Source: Zoroaster sp. YZ-2022 (Eukaryota > Echinodermata > Asteroidea > Forcipulatida > Zoroasteridae). From it: a stretch of DNA of 64,000 nt. Shown here one piece after another: positions 20,801 to 31,600 of this stretch. A model generated the notes under the pieces. It was given only the letters and a program-made list of their open reading frames with translations. It made no database searches and had not been told where the DNA came from. The position numbers and the translations under genes are program-made. Position 1 is the first letter of the stretch, and each line of letters opens with the position of its first letter. The DNA lies in contig CM055822.1 of NCBI GenBank assembly GCA_029582265.1, positions 1,612,001 to 1,676,000 of the forward strand, written 5' to 3'.

Positions 20801-23079
20801 AATCACCAGCTGAATCTTACATTATCTCCCCCCCCCCCCCCCCCCCCCCCGGCCAAACGGGTGCCACACAAACCATAAAAAACAATTATTGCTGAGACAG
20901 CAAACTTTGCCACCTCAATTTGATGGGATGAAACATGATCACTTGTGGGTGCATTAACCCTAATTCCCCAGGCCCATTTGCTTACACATAACCTGAATCC
21001 TTCCTAATTCCCCAGGCCCATTTGCTTACACATAACCTGAATCCTTCCTAACTCCCTAGGCCCATTTGCTTACACATAACCTGAATCCTTCCTAACTCCC
21101 TAGGCCCATTTGCTTACACATAACCTGAATCCTTCCTAACTCCCTAGGCCCATTTGCTTACACATAACCTGAATCCTTCCTAACTCCCTAGGCCCATTTG
21201 CTTACACATAACCTGAATCCTTCCTAACTCCCTAGGCCCATTTGCTTACACATAACCTGAATCCTTCCTAACTCCCTAGGCCCATTTGTTTACACATAAC
21301 CTTATCCATTCTTACCTCCTAGGCCCATTTGCTTACACATAACCTGAATCCTTCCTAACTCCCTAGGCCCATTTGCTTACACATAACCTGAATCCTTCCT
21401 AACTCCCTAGGCCCATTTGCTTACACATAACCTGAATCCTTCCTAATTCCCTAGGCCCATTTGCTTACACATAACCTGAATCCTTCCTAACCCCTAGGCC
21501 TATTTGCTTACACATAACCTGAATCCTTCCTAACTCCTAGGCCCATTTGCTTACACATAACCTGAATCCTTCCTAATTCCCCAGGCCCATTTGCTTACAC
21601 ATAACCTGAATCCTTCCTAATTCCCCAGGCCCATTTGCTTACACATAACCTGAATCCTTCCTAACTCCCTAGGCCCATTTGCTTACACATAACCTGAATC
21701 CTTCCTAATTCCCTAGGCCCATTTGCTTACACATAACCTGAATCCTTCCTAACTCCCTAGGCCCATTTGCTTACACATAACCTGAATCCTTCCTAACTCC
21801 CTAGGCCCATTTGCTTACACATAACCTGAATCCTTCCTAACTCCCTAGGCCCATTTGCTTACACATAACCTGAATCCTTCTTAATTCCCTAGGCCCATTT
21901 GCTTACACATAACCTGAATCCTTCCTAACTCCCTAGGCCCATTTGCTTACACATAACCTGAATCCTCCAAAATCCTTCAGTAGTAAAGCAAGCACATGAC
22001 ATGTATGCACACATGTGTTTCTAATCTGTGATACATGTACATGGCCTGGGACCCTCCCTGCATGCATGGAGCAATAAACAGTGTCCACTGACCCAAGCAC
22101 TGACCTTGCAATCACGACAACAAACATGGATCTACATGTGTACCATGGAAAGGCAAGTATGCCTAATAACCTCAATCCTCCAAAATCCTTCACTTTAGCA
22201 AAGAGCATGTAACCTCAATCCTCCAAAATCCTTCACTTTAGCAAAGAGCATGTAACCTCAATCCTTCAAAATTCTTCACTTTAGCAAAGAGGATTTTGGA
22301 GGATTTGGGAAGGTTAGGGTTAACATCTGGTAAAGACCAGTCTTATCAAAATCAGAGCATGATCACTTGTGGGTGTATTAACCCTAACTCCCTAGGCCCA
22401 TTTGCTTACCCATAACCTGAATCCTCCAAAATCCTTCAGTAGTAAAGCAAGCACATGACATGTATGCACATGTATGTGTTTCTAATCTGTGATATAAGTA
22501 CATCAGTGCAGTCTCTATGTGCATTGCAGGCCATGCCAAAAACCATTTTCCTGCGGTAATTACAGTGTGATGGTCTTTTATTCCCTAATTATGTTCCCCC
22601 GTTTATATGTTTTCCTGTGTACCGTGTGCTTCTTTTTCTTGTACTTCTTTTTCTTGTACTTTGTCCCTCCACCACCACTGTAGATCACCCATTATTTGCA
22701 AACAAGATTTAGATGTTTATTTGTTGTACCCTCTTTCTAGGGAAAGAACATGACATTCAAATGGAGAGGAAAACCGCTCTTCGTGCGGCACAGAACCCAG
22801 GCTGAGATCGACGAAGTCACAGCGGTTGATATCTCCACACTGCGTCACCCCCAGCATGACAGTGAGCGCGTCACAAACCCAGATTGGCTGGTTCTCATCG
22901 GCGTATGTACCCATCTAGGCTGTGTTCCCATCGCCAATGCCGGGGATTACGGCGGTTATTACTGTCCATGCCACGGGTCTCATTATGATGCCTCGGGGAG
23001 AATCAGGAAGGGTCCAGCACCTGAGAATATGGAAGTGCCAGAGTATGTTTTTAATGGAGATGAATTAGTTGTAGGGTGA
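17855..23079 (+). CDS. UQCRFS1: Rieske iron-sulfur subunit of cytochrome bc1 complex
   Basis: Three exons, 17855-18065, 20456-20724 and 22741-23079, join in phases 1 and 0 to give 272 residues. Exon 1 encodes the mitochondrial presequence ([14 protein letters not shown]...), which in this family is kept as a small subunit after cleavage. Exon 2 starts the mature protein ([13 protein letters not shown]), then one membrane helix (about residues 108-130, [15 protein letters not shown]), the flexible hinge [16 protein letters not shown] segment and [10 protein letters not shown]. Exon 3 has the soluble domain with both cluster-binding loops, CTHLGC and CPCHGSH, giving 2 Cys and 2 His for the 2Fe-2S cluster plus the disulfide pair. 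The protein passes electrons from ubiquinol to cytochrome c1 in the inner mitochondrial membrane. All key residues are intact. Introns 1 and 2 hold a foldback element and a 44-bp tandem array. Confidence 0.96.
18121..19296. mobile_element. Foldback-like element with inverted arms of short tandem repeats
   Basis: The left arm (about 18121-18265) is made of 16-18-base repeats of GACAACTCGACCCATGT. The right arm (about 19135-19292) is the inverse, GGGTCGAGTTGTCTCAT repeats. Between them lie about 870 bp of AT-rich unique sequence with no recognisable gene. The outer ends read TTAAGACAACTCGACC and GGTCGAGTTGTCTTATGACCGTTTAA. It lies in UQCRFS1 intron 1. The structure resembles foldback transposons. 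Confidence 0.7.
19455..19771 (-). mobile_element. TTAA element family A, copy 3
   Basis: TTAATCCTCCTACTACTAC to GAGTAGGAGGGTTAA, 317 bp, reversed relative to copies 1 and 2, in UQCRFS1 intron 1. The interior holds the GTCAAAA/TTTTGAC words. Confidence 0.78.
19973..20315 (+). mobile_element. Merlin-type MITE (family E), copy 3, lacking its left end
   Basis: It begins directly with the internal segment CTATCTTTAAAATCCAC and ends with GGATACGACATTATACCC. The flanks are an exact 8-bp repeat, CCTACTCG at 19965-19972 and 20316-20323, even though the first 100 or so bases of the family, including the left terminal repeat, are missing. Confidence 0.75.
20954..22323 (+). mobile_element. TTAA element family H, copy 2, with an internal 44-bp tandem array
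   Basis: TTAACCCTAATTCCCCAGG on the left and GGAAGGTTAGGGTTAA on the right. The left end has expanded into about 23 tandem copies of a 44-base unit (CCTAACTCCCTAGGCCCATT plus TGCTTACACATAACCTGAAT plus CCTT) spanning 20958-21960. The remaining body matches copy 1 and the copy at 58204. In UQCRFS1 intron 2. A 23-base C run sits at 20829-20851 just upstream. Confidence 0.85.
22378..22510 (+). mobile_element. TTAA element family H, copy 3 (3' truncated)
   Basis: TTAACCCTAACTCCCTAGG start followed by the family H body to about 22500, where similarity stops. The 20 or so bases before it (GATCACTTGTGGGTGTA) also precede copy 2 at 20938, so part of the flank was duplicated locally. 22511-22740 is unremarkable intron up to the acceptor of UQCRFS1 exon 3. 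Confidence 0.6.
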
Positions 23080-23434
23080 TTGTGGCTTGAGATCAATATT
23101 AGTTGGGATTATTCTTAATTGCCACTGATATGATTGGGCACGTAAAAACATTTAAAAAAAAAAAAAAAAAAATGGGTTATTTAAAAAATTATACAAAACT
23201 TACCCTCATTTCTGGCTGTGTTTTTTCAGGTTTAAACTAATCAGTGGCACTTGACTATAATCTCATGTAATTTTAATTTAAAAAAAAACAAGTTTGCAAT
23301 CCTATTTCCATTGTTTTTAGAATTTATCCCCAAGAAAAGTATGAACATAGATAAATTATGAATATTTGCAGTATTTCAGGGAAGCCTTTTTTGGCCTAAA
23401 GGATCCATTGACACAGAGCACACAAAGATATTCT

Positions 23435-23895
23435 GAGAATAGACATGACATAAAACACAATAAAGGGGGCCACTTTGCATCCGTCACGTTAGCAGTTTTA
23501 CCAATTTTACCAATGGTTATTTATTTTTAAGTACCTGAAACCGACCAAAAAGTGTTTCAACATGTGAATGGACATGCAGGCTTATACTAGAACTAATTTG
23601 AGTTTTTTTTAATTTATTTTTTCACCCTCAAATTTCCATAAAAATTGGACGGAAAAAGTTACCTCACTTTTCCGTCCATTTGTTGATGGAAATTTTAAGG
23701 TAATTAAAAAAATAATAGTAATAATCAACTCAAATTATCTTTAGGATAAGCATGCATGTCTATTCAAATGTTGAAATTCTTTTTGGGTGGTTTCAGATAT
23801 TAAACAAAAAATTACAACCATTAGAAAAACTGCTAACGTGACGGTAGGAAAGTGGCCCCCTTTATTGTGTTTTATGTCACATATCTGTTTAGTAC
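23435..23895. repeat. Long inverted repeat (hairpin) downstream of UQCRFS1
   Basis: The left arm includes CATAAAACACAATAAAGGGG, CGTCACGTTAGCAGTTTT and AATTTGAG. The right arm has their inverses in reverse order (CAAATTATC, AAAACTGCTAACGTGACGG, CCCCCTTTATTGTGTTTTATG). Arms of about 160 bp surround a centre with TTGGACGGAAAAAG / CTTTTCCGTCCA. Imperfect but continuous. Family unknown. Confidence 0.7.
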
Positions 23896-23948
23896 ATTGC
23901 AGTTTTGACATGTTTGTTTCCTTTTCTGACAGACCTCTCCATAACCAT

Positions 23949-24199
23949 TTAACCAGTTCGCGTCGGAGGCCGTGTATACACACAATTTTTTGTGCACCAC
24001 GGATCGGAGAGCGTCTAAACACGCCACAGGAAACTCCGATATATTTGTATGCATGCTCGGTTGAGCCACGCGTGTACGGTGACATGCTTGGAAGTGCCGG
24101 CCACCCGCTGTGGAAGCTTCCATTAACGTGTGTGTGGGAAAAAGAAACCCGCCACAGGGGCCCAGAAAAACTTTTTTATTCCCGACGCGAACTGGTTAA
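23949..24199. mobile_element. TTAA element family J
   Basis: TTAACCAGTTCGCGTCGG on the left and CCCGACGCGAACTGGTTAA on the right, 251 bp, with inverted ends of about 15 bases directly inside TTAA. It differs from the CCCTAAC families in its ends but shares the target. No coding frame. Confidence 0.7.
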
Positions 24200-24775
24200 A
24201 GGGACGGCATTGATAAATTACAGATGATCAAATTTATGGTGATAAGTTGGTACACGTATCGAACATCCTGGGAAATGATTTTGTCAGAAATTGCTTTCAA
24301 AACAGTCAATCTATAAAAAGTTTCCGGATGGCAATGTTTTGTCAAACATAATTTAAAAAAAAAAAAACAGGTTTTTGTCGTTTTCTCAAAATGTGAGCAG
24401 GTTAGTTTTATATTTTTCTTGAAAACTAGAGTGTTTCTATAAACATACACATTTACAACAATAAATTACAGAATTTAACCTCATTATATAACATTGAGGC
24501 CTTAGAAATTGGGATCTTCTGCATTTTGTTTTACCAAAACCATATTTAATATCTGTGTGACAGTCCAGCAGGTTCTTAGTGTACAAAACTGTGTCTAGGT
24601 TGTTTAAGAAGTCATTTTAATGTTCCAACTAATTACTCCCAATAATTGATTTGTGTTGAGCACATGCACATGTAAAAGGTTTGCAACTTTAACAGAGTGA
24701 AACTTCATTAAAAGATGTTATTAATTCAAGAAGAATACCGTTAGTCTTCATAAGTGTGTTGAGTTGGGAACAATA

Positions 24776-25072
24776 TTAACCTTAACCACCCCAAACCATT
24801 CAAACTCCCACATCAGGGTTTGTTGAATTTTGATGGACTCAGTGTATAGCCCAGACAGGGATACTTTGCATGGGGCTGGGTGTCCCAATAACAGCTAAGT
24901 CCAACAGTTGGGTAGTAGTGTTACTGCATGGTGTTGTATTTTGATGGACTTGGTACTGTATAGCCCAGACAAGGATACTTTGCATGGGGCTGGGTGTCCC
25001 AATTCCAACAGTTGGGTGGTAGTGTTACTGCATGGTGTTGGATTTTGGCGGATTCAGTAAGGTTCGGGTTAA
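24776..25072 (+). mobile_element. TTAA element family I, copy 2
   Basis: TTAACCTTAACCACCCC on the left and AAGGTTCGGGTTAA on the right. It contains a direct duplication of about 100 bases (TATAGCCCAGACA ... GGGCTGGGTGTCCCAA). The interior has GGATTTTGGCGGATTCAG words like copy 1. 24200-24775 shows nothing I can name. Confidence 0.68.
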
Positions 25073-25495
25073 AAGCTTGAAGACGCTCTTTGTAAATAGG
25101 TCACTGTGGGTAGGGATGTGATTTGACTGGCGGAAAAACAATCCCTGAAGATGGTTTGGGAAGTGGGAATCGCCTAGGATTTGGAAATTTATGTTACTTG
25201 TGCATGTACACATATTACTGAATTAAGCAAATTTACTTAAGACCCATCCCTGTAGGTGACTGGGGCGGGGGTGCATTAAATTTATTTATTTGGAATTTGA
25301 TATCTTGCAATGAATAATGAGCAAGGATTTACTTGGTGGGAGGGGAGTGGGAGGATTAAATAACCAGGAAATGTAACCCTTCCCGAATATTGTCTTTGGC
25401 CAGTAAGGCTATTTCATATCTCATGGGAAAGTGAAAGTGAAAATATAACCTATGTCATTGATATAGTACATTCAATAACTGTTTCAAACAAACAT

Positions 25496-25720
25496 TCCAG
25501 GGGTGTCATTGGGCAGTTTTGAAAAATCCACGTATATTTTGCTTAGGGGTATTGGGGCCGGTGTTGTGAACAGCGCTGGGGTGAAATCTATAGTTCTGAG
25601 CATTTGCTTTGCTTTCCTTTATTGCTTAAATCTTTAAAATCTGGAGGATCACAACATTGCGATTTGTAAAAATGTAAAAATCAAAAAATCCAGAAAAATC
25701 CGGACAAATTACACATGCTT
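25496..25720. mobile_element. Family K-like repeat, copy 3
   Basis: Shares GCAGTTTTGAAAAA, GTTGTGAACAGC, GGGGTGAAATCTATAGTTC and GGATCACAACATTGCGATTT with 27876-28075, so both are copies of one element. Ends are worn here. The surrounding sequence 25073-25495 and 25721-26493 has no recognisable feature. Confidence 0.5.
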
Positions 25721-26493
25721 TCTTCCAGTGTATAGCCTCCAGACATTCAAGAGCAATGTGAATGTACATCTTAGAGTGGAGTAATCTTTCAGTCAGGTGG
25801 GAAGGCTCCAAGTATTGATGGAAAAGCATCAGGTGACAGCAAATATCAACTTTTGAGAGAATTTTAATTTTGATTTACTTATTTATTTTATATATTTTTA
25901 TTCTCCCTCCCCCCCCTCCTCGAGTTCTAGCCTGCACTTTGAGTGGCATTTTAAGAGCCTTGTGTTATGGCAACCTTTCATTAAAAAAACAAAAAACTGA
26001 CACTCACTGGGATTATTCGCTTTCATGGGAATCTCAGCATTTGGCATTGCTTTGCTTTAAGTATGAACCAGTCTACACCCTTAATGATCTCCCCAAAACA
26101 ACACAAACAAAAGCTCAATACATTATCATAATGTAACATCCAAAGCTTGTATTTCTTTATTTAATTAGTATTTGCTACTGTAATGCTTTTGAAGCATTAG
26201 TTCATCGACATGATTTTTATATAGCTATAACAATTGATGTTATATGACACTTTTACTTTAAATAAAACATCTGGATCTTTCACAATACACTGATCCAACT
26301 TGTCAATCTAACAACACAGATTAACCAAAAGGGTTTCTATGACAACTGTTACTACATCAGTCAAATGCTAGGCTTTTATGCAGGTGGCCTGACGAAGTAT
26401 CTTCAACGACTGGCAAAGAAAAACAAACTGTACAATATAAATCATGGATATAATACTATGGACTACTATGGGAAATCAACCTTTACACCCTTT

Positions 26494-27241
26494 TAAGGCT
26501 GTACCGGGTATCCAGATATCCGACCGAAAATGTCATTACTAAGCTTGGGCGATAACATGATAATATCGAATATTGCGATACCTTTTATTATTCGATTACA
26601 ATATCGAGAACCTATTTAAGTTATCGAGATATCGGCAAATCGAGATTAACAAAATATATCGCGATTTAAAAAAAAATCGCCATTGTGAGTCAATTCAGAA
26701 ATTCCATGGAAACAATATTAGGACAGTCTTTTAGAAGTGAGAAACTACTTCAGAAGTACATACACGCTATGCAAACGAATTTACGATTTATTGTGATGTT
26801 TGTAGAGGGGTACATACCTGTATCGGCTCTGAAGCAATCTTGCATAAATGAAAAAAAATAATCGTGATACTATCGAAAATCGCGATATATGTTTGCTGAT
26901 ATATCGTGGATGAAAAAAATCAATATCGTCCAAGCTTAGTCATTACCCACTTCCATTTTTCAGTTCTAATTACACGTAAATGACTTTTTAAAATTCCAAC
27001 TGAACATTTTAAGCCACACAAAATAATGGAAGTCTTTGATTTTTTGCTAACAAAATAAAGAAAACTTGGATGAAGGCTTTAGAAGTAACATTTGCCGACA
27101 ACCTTTCACATACTTGCCGGATTTTGTTTGAAACTCGTGTTTGTATTGGTTATTTTATACATTCAGGAGTATTTATGTGTTTTTACAAAATTGTTTACGG
27201 GTACCCGGGTACCCGAAATAACCAAAAACCGTACAGCCCTG
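26494..27241. mobile_element. hAT-type element, outer, with a second hAT-type element inside
   Basis: The left end TAAGGCTGTACCGGGTATCC and the right end GGGTACCCG...GTACAGCCCTG are imperfect inverted repeats. The flanks are CACCCTTT at 26486-26493 and 27242-27249, an exact 8-bp duplication. The inner element is 26540-26938. Confidence 0.75.
26540..26938. mobile_element. hAT-type MITE, inner
   Basis: Ends TAAGCTTGGGCGAT and ATCGTCCAAGCTTA, with exact 8-bp flanks GTCATTAC at 26532-26539 and 26939-26946. The interior is rich in ATATCG and CGATAT palindromes. Its insertion split the outer hAT element, so it is younger. Confidence 0.85.
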
Positions 27242-27875
27242 CACCCTTTGCAACCTTCTGAAAGAGCAGAGGTTTAAAATGATGCCTTTCTGCTCAGTAG
27301 ATCTGTTATGAGCTTATTGCAAACATGTATTTTGGTCAGAGTAACAAGGTTGTATCTTTCTAAAGAGTTCCTGGATGAACATGCAAAACCAACGGAAGTA
27401 CATTCCACATTGCTGCACTCAATTGTTTAAATTGTTTTAAAAAATGGCTAAAGCCGCTCCAAGCTGTTACAGTTGTAGACTAGTCCCCAGTCTTTATCCT
27501 ATATCAAGGATATAGACAGGCTCCAGGCGTACCGTTCAAGGGATTTCATTGGATACGCTGTGCTGAAGATCTGACGTCACGCTTTGAGGCTCATGCGCTA
27601 GCTACCAACCAAGGTCAAAGTTGAACATCAGGGAAAATATGGCGGCCGCACAGCCAGGATCTGGCGTAATTCACGCGCCTCTAGCTCAAAGCGTGACATT
27701 AGATCTTTAGGCTATTACAGTTGGTGCATGTATTCGCACACGTCCATTCTACTATGTAACAAAATACTGGGTATGACTACAGGATGAGGTGGTTTTTTCC
27801 CATTGCTAACATGTATTGCATACACAGATTCAAGAGGAATCTCAATTCCCACCATCAGCTCCTCTGAGTCTGTTC

Positions 27876-28075
27876 CAGAGGTGTGATTGGGGCAGTTTTG
27901 AAAAAATTCCACGTCAGTTTTGCTAGGGGTATTAGGGCCGCTGTTGTGAACAGCACTGGGGTGAAATCTATAGTTCAGAACATTTGCTTTGCTTTCCTTT
28001 ATTGCTTAAATCTTTAAAATCCGGAGGATCACAACATTGCGATTTGTAAAAATCCGAAAAAATCACAGCCCTGCT
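27876..28075. mobile_element. Family K-like repeat, copy 4
   Basis: CCAGAGGTGTGATTGGGG on the left and AAAATCACAGCCCTG on the right are inverted (CAGxGxTGTGATT), like hAT ends. The body matches 25496-25720. 27250-27875 and 28076-28344 show nothing I recognise. Confidence 0.55.
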
Positions 28076-28344
28076 ATTTCCTTGTTTGTTTTTCTTCTAT
28101 TGTAGCCCTGTACCTTGAGTGGCGTCTAGTCTTGTTCAGGGCGAATATGCGTAAAAAAAACCTACATGTATAGGAAGCCACTCAAATTCATATGGTCTGC
28201 ATAACTAAGAATGACTGACAAAATGAATATGTATTCCATCAACCTGTAGGTTGGATGTTTGTCGTAGGACGTGGACATTTAGTTACAGTATAATGAACAT
28301 TTTCAGTCCAAAATTTACCACAGCGATTGCAAGGATGATATAAG

Positions 28345-28535
28345 TAAGACTAATTGCGGTGACACCATGTGAAATTCTCAATTGAGTAGTAATTAGTTCT
28401 GAAAAGAACTGGAGGTTACAACTCGACGTTTCTCCTGAGGACGATCAGAGCACACTGATCGAAACATGCAAAGCTACACCATGCAAAGCTACAAGTTTTA
28501 CCTAAGGATGATATACATGTGCAATATTGTTCATG
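28345..28535. repeat. Repeat family F fragment
   Basis: ACTAATTGCGGTGACACCAT followed by TTAGTTCTGAAAAGAACTGG and CGATCAGAGCACACTGATCG. The same words recur at 16719, 35336, 44070 (as a palindrome) and 56283. It lies just beyond the 3' end of NAE1. Confidence 0.6.
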
Positions 28536-28646
28536 AAAATACACATATCCAAATTTGACTTTTGACTTTTCCAAGGTTAGTTCAGACCTAGACCCCAACA
28601 GTTGAGATCCACAGTTTATCATCCCGTCCATTCATGATGATGTATC

Positions 28647-31600
28647 TCAGAGCTGGAACGTGGCTGAGGTTGCCGTGATGGCGTTGTAGATGTACGTGTT
28701 ACTGAACGGTACAAATTGATGCGTGATTAACTTGATGACTTCCTGGGCGGCTGCTCCACCGATGAAAGCTGCAACAGAATGCAACTCAGCGGCTCCGTAG
28801 CGACACCTGCAAAAAAAAACCATAAAATCAAACATGGCTGAGCGGTCTAGTGCATCAGACTTGTGTTCTGATGGCTGAGTCGTCAGAATGTGGGTTCGAA
28901 TCCCAGCCACTACCATGGTACTTGTGTCCTTGAGCAAGACACTTAACTGCAATTGTTTCTCTTCACCCAGGAGTATAAATGGGGACCTGTGAGGGTAGAG
29001 GTTGATATTGTGGTTGACAAAAGCTTCCAATGCGCTACGGTAGCTCAGGGCTGTATACTCCCCAGGGAGCTGAGAAAGTTTAAGGATTGATATTGGCCCA
29101 TTGACCAGGGATAATAATGTAAAAGCGCCTTGTATCCTTTGGCAATTTGGCGCTCTATAAATCCAGTTATTATTATTATTATTATTAAAATGTTCATCAT
29201 GAAATGCCATAAATTCACTCCACCAATCCTGGATTTAATCTTCAATTTATAATCATGATTTGATTGTTTTTCAAAAAGACTTTTTTAAAAATAAATCTAA
29301 GAAACCTCTTTTTTATGCGAATAATTTGTTTGTATTAAATTTTGAAAATTACATATCCCACACATAATAGACTTTCTGACGATTCCAAAAACAACAAGGT
29401 CCTTAAAAATTTAACAAGTGGCGGAAACTTAGTTACTTACATTTCATTAATGTAGTCATCCTTCAGGATGAAATTGACTCCCCAATCGTGTAAAATGTTA
29501 TGCACACAACTCTGAAAGAAAAACAAGGGTAAGATTTAACTGTAAAACACCATCACAGATATCATAATTTGCAATCTTAGGCCAAAAAGAAATATCTCAG
29601 GTTTCTGGTCATCAGTCGGCGTCAAAATTTGTGTGGTGATGCATTTAAAAAAATTTTCGGCCATCTTTTTTTTTGCCAACAGGGAAATACGTGATACTTT
29701 GTATGTGCGGGGACCAAATTTCCCATATACAAAGTATGGTGGCTAAGAAAGGCCTCACAAATCAGGCAAACGTTCATACCCCTATGTGAAAAAGTTGTTT
29801 CATAGCAAAAAAAAAAGAAAATTAAAAATACCGACGCGCAGGTCTGAGGAGACGCGAGCGGAGATTAGCAACCGGAGACTTTTTTTTTATTGGCCTTATG
29901 GGTTTATTATAATTCCTCTAAACCATTTACTTAGTAAAATACTTCACCAAATATTCCTTATAAATATTTGATTGCCAAACAAATTTGATTTGTAAACAAA
30001 TCAAATGTATGATGTTGTATGGGTGCTAAAATAATAATAATAATAATAAATAATAATAATATTAATGGACACTTATATTGTGCCGGCATCCGCCAAGTTT
30101 GACACTCAAGGCGCATGAACATTATTACCCCCGTCATCGGGCTAGTTATATCATTCCTAGAACCATCTCAACTCCCTGGGGAGTATGCAACCCATGCTGC
30201 CAAATATTAAGCGCAACGAGCTTAACCAAATACAATTACCATCTCTGCCCTCACAGGTCCCCATTTATACTCCTGGGTGAAGAGAAGCAATTATAGTTAT
30301 GTGCCTTGCTCAGGGACACAAGCACCACGGTCGTGGCCAGGATTCGAACCCACATTCTGACGACTCGGCCATCAGAACACAGGTCCAATGCACTTAACCG
30401 CTCGGCCGTGGCACCCTATAACTTGCCATGATTGTACATACCTTTAATTTGTATGTATCCCCCTCGACTTGGTCATCATAGCTCCCAGGATAACGGTTGT
30501 ACTGATTGTAGAAACGGTCAACTGCCCGGAGCAGAACGTACATAACCACCTCGCTGTCTGGGTTCTCCAGATGAAATGCTACACAAGATAGAAAGGGAGA
30601 CCAAAGCAATGTAAGAATTATATAGATATATCTTTCTGGTAATGAAACAAGGATTCCACGAAAAGCACATTGAGCACTGTAATTTGTACGCCTGAATAAA
30701 CCTGTGAAGATAAACAGTTTTATTATTATTTTAAACATTTTCAGTTTTAGATACGGGAGGACCACCCAAGACAAATATTCTAAGGAAAACCAAAGTAATC
30801 TGGTCAGTGGCATAGGCAGGATGGAGGGGCAAATTTACCGACCCGATGGTTATTTCAAGCTTGTATTGGCAATGATGTAAATGCTGGAGAAAGTGTAAAA
30901 GAAATTGGTACCTATGCACAACCACCTATGTAAACACATGCACGCTGGTTCATAATTTGAATCCTGTTAAACATTTATATGCCTTGTTCTATTACAGTGC
31001 AATGTTACTTTAACAAAAAAACATGGGGTTCCAGTGTTCCACAGTAATACACTCCTACAATGATTGTAAAAAGGAAATTTGTGCTAGAGAAAAAAAAGGT
31101 ATAATATACCAACAATATCTCACCAATATCTGAGGTGCTGCTTGTATCTCTGGTGTACTCTTCAGCCAATGATCGGCACCGGACTACTCTAAGAAATTGG
31201 GAATTCTTGCAGAACATCTTGATCTCCGAGTCTGGTATACTGTCTGGAGTCTGCAACAGAGTAATGAATCATTCGTCAAATGGGTGACAGGAAATTTTCA
31301 AATTCAGATACGCACCACCATTTTCCACTCTGTGCATCACTTACTTATGATGCAACTTCATATCTGTGAGTATGCTTCATGGGATGGACAGAGAGGCAAG
31401 TATATTATATCAACTGTATTTTATGATTTTTCAATCTAAACTATTAACCCTTTAAAGATTGACTACAACGGAATAATGATAAGTGCTGTGTTGCTGTTTT
31501 CGTTCGAGAAATGTGTAATGATTACTAACATATTATTATTATTCAATAAAACTTGTTCCTTCATGCAAAAAAAAAATCAATTTGATCGGCGTTCTACGAC

